NCBI GenBank assembly: GCA_944989445.1 | Contig: CALYLW010000055.1 | Coordinates: 1,741,001 to 1,805,000 of the forward strand | Direction of reading: 5' to 3' | Length of the DNA stretch: 64,000 nt | DNA from: Ampullaceana balthica | Taxonomy: Eukaryota > Mollusca > Gastropoda > Lymnaeidae | Shown: positions 11,601 to 23,600 of the stretch, in pieces | Layout of the letters: each line of letters begins with the position of its first letter | Numbering within the stretch: the stretch's first letter is position 1 | Made by a program: the position numbers and the translations under genes | Notes under the pieces: generated by a model | The model's database searches: none | Told to the model about the DNA's origin: nothing | What the model saw: only the letters and a program-made list of their open reading frames with translations

Positions 11601-14600
11601 CAATAGAACCACGACATTTATCCTGCACTTGAATGTCTTACAGACGTTGTATAATAGAATGAAAGTTGAAGGATTTAATGTTGTCTGCTTAAGGGATTAG
11701 TTAGGTGCAGCAGTGTGCTGCCAATCAAAGTAATCACTGGTTCGGTCATCCGCTGTGACACACACAAAACGACCAAAAGATCCACGTATTTATCTGTCTG
11801 GTGATTATACAGATTTTTCTCTGTAGATAAGCACATTTTTAAATCCCTTATATTAACTTCACTGCCGTCTCTGTCGTGATCTCTGTCTCTCTGTCTTGGG
11901 CGGGCGGAAAAACAAAAGTCAAAAATGACCCATTTCCAGTGAAGCCATCGAGCTGAAATTTGGCACACGGACCCGTGTCACCTAACAATGCATCGTATCA
12001 AAATTTCAGTTCGATCGAACGTACCGTAATTAAATTAATGCATTTTTAGTTTATCTCTATACGAGGTATGTAATTCAATTTCTCGGTTTGTTATTGTGTT
12101 TTTTTTCACGTGAAAGCTCATTTCGCGCGTTGACGCGATGTACCGGCGTGCTTTTGTTTACATTTTACGTGTCACGCTGAGCTCGGTCCAGCGATCAGTG
12201 ACCAGACTTTTCCCCTCTCACACCCCCACCCCCCAGGGTTATGAAGCAAAGTTGAGCTAAGACAGATTCAGTCTGTAAATGTTTGTCGCGTTTGAAAATA
12301 ATCAATGCTGTTAGTTATGTCTCATATATAAGGGATTTATAGTAAAAAAATTGTTTTTACGGGTTTGTTTTATTAAATCCCTTATATTAACTTCGAATCT
12401 TGTCTTCGTACGTCGGTCGGGCGGAAAATGAAAAGTCAAAAATGACCCACTTCCCGTGATGCGATCGAGCTAAAATTTGGCACACGGACCCGTCTCACCT
12501 AACAATACATCGTTTCAAAATTTCAGATCGATCGATCGTACCGTAATTAAATTAATGCATTTTTAGTTTATCCTTATATAACGTATGTAATTCAAATTCA
12601 CTGTTTGTTATTGTTTTTTTTTCACGTGAGAGTTTGAGTTGACGCTTTGACGCGACCCATCGAAATACCGGCGTGCTTTTGTTTACATTTTACGTGTCAC
12701 GCTGAGCTCGGTCCAGCGATCAGTGACCAGACTTTTCCCCTCTCACACCCCCACCCCCCAGGGTTATGAAGCAAAGTTGAGTTAAGACAGATTCAGTCTG
12801 TAAATGTTTGTCGCGTTTAAAAATAAACAATACTGTTAGTTATGTCTCATATATAAGGGATTTATAGTCAAAAACTTTGTTTTTACGGGTTTGTTTTATT
12901 ACAACCTTTTTGTGCGAACCGGCGGTATAGGGCATCGCTGGTTGAATTGCTTTTGAGAGGTTCAATAGGAGTTAAAATACTCGTCATCAATATCTTGATA
13001 GTCGTCACTACTTAAATTACACGCCGAGTCAGCACGAAAAGTGAAGATTATGTTTTTCCCCTTTGGCGAATTGTGCATGAAAAAATCCTTGAATCCTTTA
13101 TTTTGAATATGAATATTGCTAGTAAAGATTTTTCGCCCTGGGATTTCTTTTGGTATATTATAATTTCCAGGACTCCGATTTGAGAACCGAGGGAGAGCTC
13201 CACTAGAAACGTGATTTGTGTTTATATTTTAATTTTTTTTAAATTTAGGATATGCATAGGATATTAATGTGAATGTTTTTATACAAGTTACAACGTCTTA
13301 CTTCTAAACTCCAGTTGCGGAAACTAAGTAGCGGGAAGTAGGGGCTTAGAATATGGGCTGCACTTCTGTTTTCTTTTGTTGACGATACTTAAAGACATGT
13401 CCTGATCAGTTAACACCTATCTACGTCACCATCCTTTCTGCTGGAGAATTCGCTTCACCTCGCACAAACCGCTTTAATCCTCTACAACGCTAGTGCCACG
13501 CCGTGAAAGTACTTCCTTATGACTTTTATATTATTCCATAGTAAAGATTTTTACGTAAACTTGTGGAGGGCACTTGAATTTTTGTCAGGAAGGCTTTGCG
13601 TTGTAGCTTCATGGTGACAAACGGTCCAGACATTCCTTAGTGACAATTTTTTGTTGTTGAGGGAGCATTGGTTTAGGAAAGAGGGTGGCGGTGCGCCCCG
13701 GGTGGCACTTCTTTATTAGGGGAAGAGCTGGTGGCAAAACCCTTGACCCACGCAGGACGGCACTTACCCTGGCCACTCTAATGTTGAATGGTGTGGGTTA
13801 GGTATGTGTTAACAAAAAGGCGAATATTTTTTTACGTAGTCAGTTGTTTGTTGGTCACATTTTCGGCATCCCCGTGGATTGTATTTGTTATATCAAGTTT
13901 TGGATACAGCAAAACAAAAAAAATAATTATTTACTAGTAATAAAAAATTAATTTAAAAAACTCTTTATGGCTGTATATTGAAGGATGACTTTTTTTAACA
14001 ACTATATCTGTGAGCCATGTGGAGATAAAGCATTGGTGAGGGGGGATTGTTAGTCTTAAGACAAGGACAATTGTGAAGGAGTAAGAAATATTACCTCTAG
14101 ATTTAAATTATGTTCAATAATTTCCCCAAGGAAAAACTCTATTTTAAAAAACTGAGTTACCCGCCCTTTCCATCCTGTAGGTTCAATACATTTTTGAGTG
14201 CAGTCCCATCTATATATTACACAGAACATTTTCCAGCACATGCATGATCTGAAAGCACCGCAGGAAATGAATGAAATTAATCAAACACAATGCCTTCAAC
14301 TATCTCGCACAAAACCTGGAAAGAAAAAAAACGTTACTGATTTCTTTCGTGGGGTTGCGCTTAAAGCATGTATCTGTCACATTAAACGGTTCCTGTTTGT
14401 TTAATCAGCCGTCATAAACATGGGAACAACATTTAGACGTTTACCGTTACCCCCGGGGCTTCCATAAACTTCTTCAACTTGGAAGCAATATTTCTATTTA
14501 TTGTGCTGTGAATACTGCCCTGAAGTTTGACATGTAGCCCAAGACAGGGTCCTTTCTCTGGGTGAGACGGCCGTACAGTGCCACTGACATTACGTATTGA

Positions 14601-17600
14601 GGCGCAGCTTTTGTCGGCGTGACCACAAAGAATGCGACTTGAATGAAATCCTCGTTCAAGTCGGCGGTACTTTAAACCCCGAGATATGAAGTCTTAGACG
14701 TGGCCTTGTTGGAATAAACCCAAAATGTTCATGAACTTGAATTTTTTAAGGGGTTAAAATGAGACTTTTGACTTAACGTTTGTCGAATTATTTCCCACAA
14801 TACTATACATATATGTTGAAACACGAGGGGTCTGGTAATAGAAAGCTGGTCCTGACTCCATGGATTCCAAACGGGAAGTGCACTAAGTGATCTTATTTCG
14901 CTACTCAGTTTTGGACTATTGTGGAGATATTTGTTTTTTTTTATATCTCAAGTTGTTCGTGTTTCTTTTTTACTTAAGAGATTTCTGTGAGTTTTAGAGT
15001 TTCAATGCTAAGTTATTAACTTAGTCATGAACCTAAAAATGAGCAGACAACCTAACGTTACTCGATTCCAGTGAAACTCTTTCGGATCTTTTAAAATTTT
15101 GTAAACACGAATTCAATAAATACGTCTGGACACCAGTGGTGGCATCAGGGTTGTGATGAATAGAACTCTTCGTTGTTCTACAAATAATAAATTGTCTTGC
15201 TTATACAGCGAACCAAGATAGTGTGGACGCCTAAGCATTGTCTTCGTTGTTTCTTTTTTATCAAAGTCATGGTGTTAAGGCCTCAAGACTGGGTGCCGCT
15301 CTGAATCAGCATGAGACAATGACAGTCATTTCAGATATAGAGTGTGTGAAAAGTCAGTGTACTGCTAATAACTGAGAATTTGTAGAAACAGTTTCAACTC
15401 ATTTAATGACTTTGAGATAAAATTGTTCAAAATCGTTTGGTTGTTGCTCTTAATTGCAGAGAACCAGTGCGCCCACGATATTTACAAACAGCCCAAGTTG
15501 TTCCATTTGGTTACTGTGCTGGTTTTCACATTCTTTATCTCAAAATTACATATGAGCGTTTTTTAATAAAGTGTTCACAAAACGGCGAATCTATGTATGC
15601 TAAGACATGTTCGTATCAATATTTGTCTACGCTCTGTGATACACATGCAGGTAATCTTCACGATTTATTCAGTTGCATCGGAAAAGCCCGACCCAGCCTC
15701 AGGCCATGATACCAGTTATTTGTAGTTCAGCTACCAACATTATAATCTCAATATTGACAAATCCTCGTCGGATCATCTCGCGCGCGGCCCAAAAGTGAAC
15801 AATTGAAGCCATTCTGCTTATACAAGACGATGGGGATTCAATGTAAAGTGCTATTGTTTAGAACACAAAGTAAGACGCCAAAAAAGCAGTACATTATTAC
15901 ACATAAGAAATTGGTTCTCCAATAGTGCATTGCTCTTTTTGCACAGACGGAAACGTTGTTATTGATTTTTTTATACCAAGGGAATTAAGTTTTATGTCAC
16001 TCCGCCATGGAGTTCAAGTAGCTCTGTTTCTATGTGCCGTAGTCTTGCAACGACTTTGCCTCTTGTTCACTGTTGATGTTGATCAACTGAACAGTTGATA
16101 CAAGATTGTTTTATCAATTTCTAAAGTTGACGTTAAAGTTAAAGTTAACTGTGTTGTTGTTTCTTTGGACTTACGTATTTGTTTCAGTGGTTTAATCAAT
16201 TAAATTTTGGTGGACAAAGTTGTATATTGACATTCGTTGTGCTTGTTTGATGGGAAAAATGCACCTTCATTTATTAGTTGACAAGCTACACTAAGTTCCT
16301 TCTGCGATGTTTGAATTTTAAATAAAAAGAATTGAGACTTATGGTATTTTTGTCGAATAGTTGCTATTAAAGCCGTTTTCAAAATACTTGTAAGGTGGGA
16401 AATGGCAATTTGAATCATATCGAACAAATCCTTAGTTCTTTAGCAAGCTATTAAACTGTTATTCTGTATAGAAGGAGCGTCTGTATTAGATAAGATAAGA
16501 TAAAATAAGATAAGATAAGATAAAATAAGATAAGATGAGATAATACTATTACTGTACTGCATGACAAAAAAAAACAGCCAAGTATTGAGATTACAGAATG
16601 ATATGAGCTCAATCGAATTGGAAAACTATGACGCAAACGACAAAGTTGTATGTACCAAAAACTTTTCTGATCAAAGCAAGACTTACGGCCACAATTTCAT
16701 CAATGGTTTAAGACATCTTTTAACTTCTTGTGTGCAAAAATTAGATAATAGTCCGTGTGAATGTCATGGCGTCTCAAAACACCGAAACCAACTGCGTGTA
16801 CATCTCGACACTGACGGTGTATCTGAGGCGACCGTGCTCTGAAACTCGTCACATCACCGTCTACATCATACCAGAATTAAACAAAGTCTCAGCGGCGATT
16901 GGCTCGTTCGTCAAAGAAGCGCACATACTTCCTATCTGTTTTGATGGCCCATCGAGTCCAGGAGATGTATTGCAAGTCGGACTTAAGGAGGCAAACGAAC
17001 TGTCGGACCAAGAAAAATGTGATTATGTTTTAAACATCACGTCTGGTGTATCAGAAATTAATTGCAATCAAAATGGTGAAACGGTTTTTCCAACGCTAAT
17101 CAATTTTGAAGAAATAACAGCCCCGCACTGTTATAGGGGAATAACTTCAAACAGGTCAACAGCTGATTTGTCAGAAGTTATCAAATTAACGTCAAATAGT
17201 TCAACTGAAAATATCACGTCAAAGGATTATCAGTTAGCAGGTACTACTTCTGTCGCTTGTTTAAATGGATATCCCCTGCCGTCAGCTGACTGCCTTAGAA
17301 ATGAACACGCTGTCACTGTGAAAAGTGAACAGCATTCTTCTAATTGTATCACTTATGATGATTTAGTCTCACGTGATAAAATTAAACAAGAGCCTGCGTC
17401 AGACACTAATAATCACCAGGTCTCTGTGTCGTATTCATATAACTCTGAGCCTGCGGTCTATGTGTCACAGCCATGCTGTACTGAGCCTGCAATCACCATG
17501 TCACAGCCATGCTGTACTGAACCTGCAATTACCGTGTCACAGCCATGCTGTACTGAACCTGCAATCACCGTGACACAGCCATGCTGTACTGAACCTGCCA

Positions 17601-20600
17601 TTCCTGTGTCACAGCCATGCTGTACTGAACCTGCCATTCCTGTGTCACAGCCATGCTGTACTGAAACTGCCATTCCTGTGTCACAGCCATGCTGTACTGA
17701 GCCTGCAATCACCGTGTCACAGTCATGCTGTACTGAGCCTGCAATCACCGTGTCACAGCCATGCTGTACTGAACCTGCCATTCCTGTGTCACAGCCATGC
17801 TGTACTGAACCTGCCATTCCTGTGTCACAGCCATGCTGTACTGAGCCTGCAATCACCGTGTCACAGCCATGCTGTACTGAACCTGCCATTCCTGTGTCAC
17901 AGCCATGCTGTACTGAACCTGCAATCACCGTGTCACAACCATGCAGTACTGAATCCGGGGGTGCGACATTATTGGATTTTGTTTGTTCTTTTTATGAACG
18001 AGAGGAGGTCTTCCCATCAAAGAATGAGAAACGATTAGGGGAACGTTTTCATGTTTCCACACCAACTTTCAACAACCAAGATAAAGACGATTGGTCTTCT
18101 TTCGAAATAGCACAACGTGCTAAATCCCAGTACAAACCTCGGACAGATCTTCTGTTGGATTCTGGCTTTCACCGGCAGGTTAACATGTTTGTGATTGACG
18201 ACCAAGCGGTAGACGGGAAGTATACCGAAAGACTTAAAGACCGTCCTGCGACCGACAGATCTCGTTTGAAAATTAGCGTGGAGAAAATTGAAAGTCCAAG
18301 TCTCAAAACCTCCAACAAATCTTTTGGTGAAATAGTTGAGCCAGCCACTAGCATGAGCCACGATAGTCCTCCTGCTGTCAGTAGTATTCGTGATGGACCT
18401 AATGGCAATAGTGACCGTCATGATCTCACTTTAAACTGTGAGCGTGCAACTGGATTTAATGACCGCCTTGGCCATGAAACAAGGGACGAAACTGCAGCTT
18501 GTGTTAATATAGTGTACTCGACTTTTGTTGACTCTATTGACCTTGTACCCCCACTGACTCCAGATGCAAAAAGTGAATTAGTTGAAGCTAATAGTCCAAC
18601 ATGGCTTACAGCTGAAACTAACACAAGTCCAACCATCAGTGATAGCAGAAGACAAGCCTGTAAATGGGTGAGATAAGAAGTGACAACTTTAAAGTAATTA
18701 TTTGGTGATGACTCTTTATCTTCCTACCTTCCCTTTAAAATGACATACATGTAGTCATGTCTTTCAGCTTGGATTGTCTTGACCTACTCCAAGGCATTTT
18801 AACTTTCTTTTCTTGTCAGAGAGCTAATATTTCATAGACATTTTTTTCTATCTTAATAATAGCAAGCTATCATCTAGACCAGGGGTCGGGAAACCATGGC
18901 TCACGAGCCAGATGTGGCTCTATTGATGGCTGCATCTGGCTCTCAGACAAATGTTCGATTATTTTTTTTAAAATTTATTCAGAATCATTTGATCTACATA
19001 TTAAAAACCAGCATAACAATGTTATTAAAAGAATTCAGAGACCTAATTATTGTACTTATAGTGTTGAAATTACACAAATGTATACATTTACTTGAATTTT
19101 TAGTTTTAAACATAATGTATGGCTCTCACAGAATTACTTTTCAAAACAAGCCGCGTTTATGGCTGTCTGAGACAAAAAGTTTCCCGACCCTTGATCTAGA
19201 GTCTAGACGGTTCATAAGTTTATTTTACTACTTCAAAATTAAGAAACACAAACACATCAACACACAAAATTGTAAAGGATTTTTTTTTAAATTGCGCTGC
19301 AGATGATGTTTATAGCTAACACTTCATTTTATCCTTTGTGAGGTCAGCTTAGTGGGAGGCATTTTCGACTGTATTCTTGGATGCCCAGGCGGCCTCCTCA
19401 GGGGAGACCGATACGGATGTCCCTAGCTAATAGTTCCCTTGAGGGTGGGGGAATATTTTCTAGGAGAGTTTCCCCAGGGAGACTTGTTAAGAGCCTTATG
19501 CTCAGGGCTGTTGACTTCCTTCCACATATAGGATCTGTGTATTTAGATTTGCTTGAGAGGAATATGTTCTGAATGTGTTTAAAATCAACCCTAAACCTAA
19601 CTCATAACTTGCAATCTTAAGCTCTAAACAAAAAATGTGAAGATTGTACCACAGACATTTCCCTTTGCCAATCTTACCATTTTAAATAAGTGAAAGAGTA
19701 TTCAGTTAACTTAACTTTAAACCAAAAAAAAATGCTCTATGTACTTTTTAAAAGTTAAATTGTATGCATGTATATAGCTTCTATTGTACTTAAAATTGAA
19801 TTTTTACATAGTTTGATGACATTTGGGTTACTCTGAAAATTGATAATCATTAACAGTTATTATAAAAATATTTAGCAGAATCTGGTTTTAAAAAGTTCAT
19901 AAAGAGGCTGGCTAAGTTTAAAATCTGATAAAGATATTACTAATATTATTTGTTTTTTGAACAGGGTCAGTCTAATGAGAGAATGCTACAAGAGGCAATA
20001 AAGAGACAGGAGACCTATCAACACCTGGTCCAAGACTTGACCACCAAGATGGAGAGAGCACACATCCGACTGGCTCAAAGCCCTGCATCACAAGCTGCTA
20101 CACTGGACACACAGATGAGGGAGTACCAGGTAATGAATAAAAGATTGACATAACCCAAAGTTCTTTTAAGATAACCCTGACCTAAAATATTTGTGTACAA
20201 AATTTGGCTCTTAATGTTTAAAATATCGTAATGTTCTATTTTAACATTAAGTTTCTTAATATCTATAGTGTAAGAATAATTTTAATCAAACAATTTGAGT
20301 TGTTCCTCAAATATTTTCTGCTTTCCAAGCTGCTGAAAATTTTATAGTTGGTCAGAATTAGTCCTTTAAAAATATTAAGGATATGTTTAATTCATTTCTC
20401 GAATTTTTTTTTCTTTCTGGCGATGGATTATATATAAGTAGCGTAATATTAATGTCTATAAAAATGCTATGTCCTTCATTCTTCAAATATTGTGCAAAAT
20501 TGTTTAGCAGATTGTTTTTCGATAGTTGTGTGGGTTGGGTAAATGGAAGTGGGTAACACTATAATGCTTAAAGGGGAAATTTTCAGTTTAAAGTTGAATT

Positions 20601-23600
20601 CTTGTTCATTTTCTGAGCAGGAAACTTTGAAAGAGATTGAAAACATCCAGTCAGACATCAACAAAGTCAAAGAATGGGGAGATAAGCTAATTTCATCTCC
20701 AGACTCTGAAAGTTACAACACCATGAATGCCACTCTGGCAATGCTGACTGACAGGTTTCATAATTTGGAGACGATGGCTGAAGACAAGGGGAAACAACTT
20801 CAGGTAAGGAAAGAAAGAATTGAACAATAAACAATTGTTAAACAAGTAATATTTAGTTTATAAAGTATTGGCATCTAATTTGTCTTGCTTAACGTGTGCA
20901 CTAACAAAGTTCCGTCCTGTTTTCCTCATCCACCTCCATCCTTTAGTGTTTTTTTGTGTGAAAATGTAGATAAATATTGAAAAAATAATTTAACTCCAAT
21001 AAATTTAATTTTTGTTTTTTCTTTACTAGAATACTTACAGCTCTTTGATTAACCAGAACCATCTTGTTTTTTCTTTACTAGAATGCTTACAGCTCTTTGA
21101 TTAACCAGAACCATCTTGTTTTTTCTTTACTAGAATGCTTACAGCTCTTTGATTAACCAGAACAAACTTGTTTAGTCCTGATTTTATGTCATAATTATTT
21201 ATAAATGGTTGGTTGAGCCATGTCAAGATTTATTTTCTAAGTTTATACTTATTCTGCCCTGCCAGGATGCCAGAATCTCCAAAGAGAAACACGCCATTGC
21301 CAAGAAAGCCTACGCAAAGAGAGTTGAGGAGCTAAATAACTGGATGGAAGAGATGAAAGTCAGGCAGTCCTCTTTAAAGTTGCCTTCTGATGATCTTGAC
21401 ACACTCAAAATTCAGCTTGATGACAATAAAGTAAGTTTTCCCCTTACATTCTACACATTAATAGCAGATAGTATGTTTAGCTCTTAAAAGTTAATTGAAA
21501 AAAAAATACACTGCCCTTTGAAGTAGTTTTACAAAAAAAATTTATTTATATCAAAAGAAGTGGGGGAAAAAAAAATAATTTTAAAATTGTAACCGAGACC
21601 AATTTTTTTGGTTTATAGGATATGCAGGAAGAAATCAATAACCGTTTGTGTCAGATGTCAGACCTTGCACTGCAGTGTGATCGGCTGTGTGACCAAGAGC
21701 ATCCAGCACAGGCTGAGAAACTCCGCACTCAACTTGCCACTCTTCAGGTAAAGATTGGTATCTTCAGGAATCAATAATCTGTCAAAATGTTATAATCAAT
21801 TAAGAGGATTAGACTGTGAAATTAAATAATGTGATGCAAATGCAAACCATTGGCTTAATAAAATTATGATAAAGCTTTAATTTGTTAATGCAATCATACT
21901 TATGTAATATGGTTTTGAAGCTGAAAAATGCCCCCCCCCCTTTCCATGGAAAAAAAAAGATCTTCCAGGAATGGGATTCCATGTGAGAACTGGATCCCAT
22001 CAGGAAATGGGATGCTTACAAAATTTATTATGAGTGGGTTGTTTTTTTTGGAGAACTTTTAAATTTAAATTTGTTTTTATTTAGGTATTTTTTAGGTACT
22101 CCTATTTTTGATACTTACTAAATGGCTTTAGAAGATATTTTCTTTTTCATTTCTGGCATATTCCTGGTGTATTGGCTAGAAGTTGTTAAAAAAAATTGAT
22201 ATTTAAGGCTGTATTTTGTTAGAGCTAGTTTCAAGATGTAAAAAATAATATATAAAAAATAGAAATTTGCATAAAGATTTTTTGTTGTTGAAAAAATGAA
22301 AATACTTAAATTGCATTCTTCCTCAGAATGATTTGATTCAGTTTAAATCAATGACCATTGAGAAACAGAATCACCTCAGAACTGTTATCAGGGAGACAGA
22401 GAAAAGACAGAAAGAATTGGAAATACAAGAATCCAACATTCAGGGACTCCAGAGAAGAATGGATGAGATGAAGGATCTGAGCTACAGTACTGTAACTCAC
22501 ACAGCTGGGATTGTACCTAGTCCCAAAGATAACCATAAGGTTTGTTTTAGTCATTAGACTTGTTGCTTTAGAAAATGAAAAGTTTTTTTAAAGATATTCA
22601 TATGGTATGTTTTGGATAAAGATTAGGTTAACTTAAATTAGTATTAGGGTGGAAGTTAGTTAAGGATGGCAATGGAAAGGTATTTTTTGTTTTGTTTTCT
22701 GAACCATGCAAAAAGAATCACTGTCCTAGAAAATGTACTAAGATCCACATGGTAAACCAAATTTTTATGACAGCTCACTTTAAGTGACTCCTATCACCAC
22801 ATTTCCACATAAATTTTGATTGAATTTCACTTGTTGAGTTTATACATTGAATATGCATTTAAGTTTCCAAATCAAGTTATTTTTGTGGAACATACTACTA
22901 TTGAAATGTTCACATAAATTAAATTAATAATTTCATCCATAAACCATTAGGAACTAGAAATTGACTTAAAGACTCACAAAGACTTGGTGCAACAAATCTC
23001 TGCCCAGCATGTAAGAACAACAGCTCCATCTACCATGTCTTTGGCTGTGTCCGACAGGGAGGTCAGGCAAGGATGGGAGAGACTGAGCCAAGACCTTGAA
23101 CACAAGAATCAAAGTCTGGTAACCATTCTGAGGACACAAAAACCTGGGGTAAATTTTGGCACCTGACTGTTTTCTGTTGTTTCAAGTAGATGAGATTGAA
23201 AGTTAAATGACTTGTTTTAAAACAGTTTTAGTGGATTATTTTAAAGCACTTAATAGGTTCAGATGTAATTGCATACAATGAAAGAATGGATTCAAGAAAA
23301 TATTTACAATTTTTTAAAAAAGATTTTGACTTAGGTTTTTTAAAAATATATTTTTTTAAATATTTATTTCGAAAGTGAAATAAGTCAACTTAATAAACAA
23401 AATATTAAATTATTAATAAGAAAATGGCTTTACATGTGTAATAGGAGTTGCTGAAGTCATCTTTTGGAACCTTGCGGCAGGAAGATATTACAATACCCCT
23501 AGAGGATGTGAGAGCTGTGGTCAGAGATTTGAGTGACCACTGGAATGTTCTACAGAAGAAACTTGGGGTTCAACATCTTGAGCTGGATGATGCCTTGACC

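Larger units (their letters stand above)
11231..16765 (+). other. Long intron / possible upstream region of an alternative promoter
   Basis: 5.5 kb holding two tandem copies of the unclassified repeat (11841-12900), a candidate terminal exon (13171-13206) and a (GATAA)n tail (16461-16546). The rest (about 12.9-16.4 kb) has some GC-richer patches but no coding exon or element I can name. Confidence 0.45.

Noticed and set aside
17458..17928. 156-codon antisense ORF with GSVQHGCDT repeats
   Set aside because: Mirror of the 36-bp coding repeat; the plus-strand frame is longer and splices in frame.
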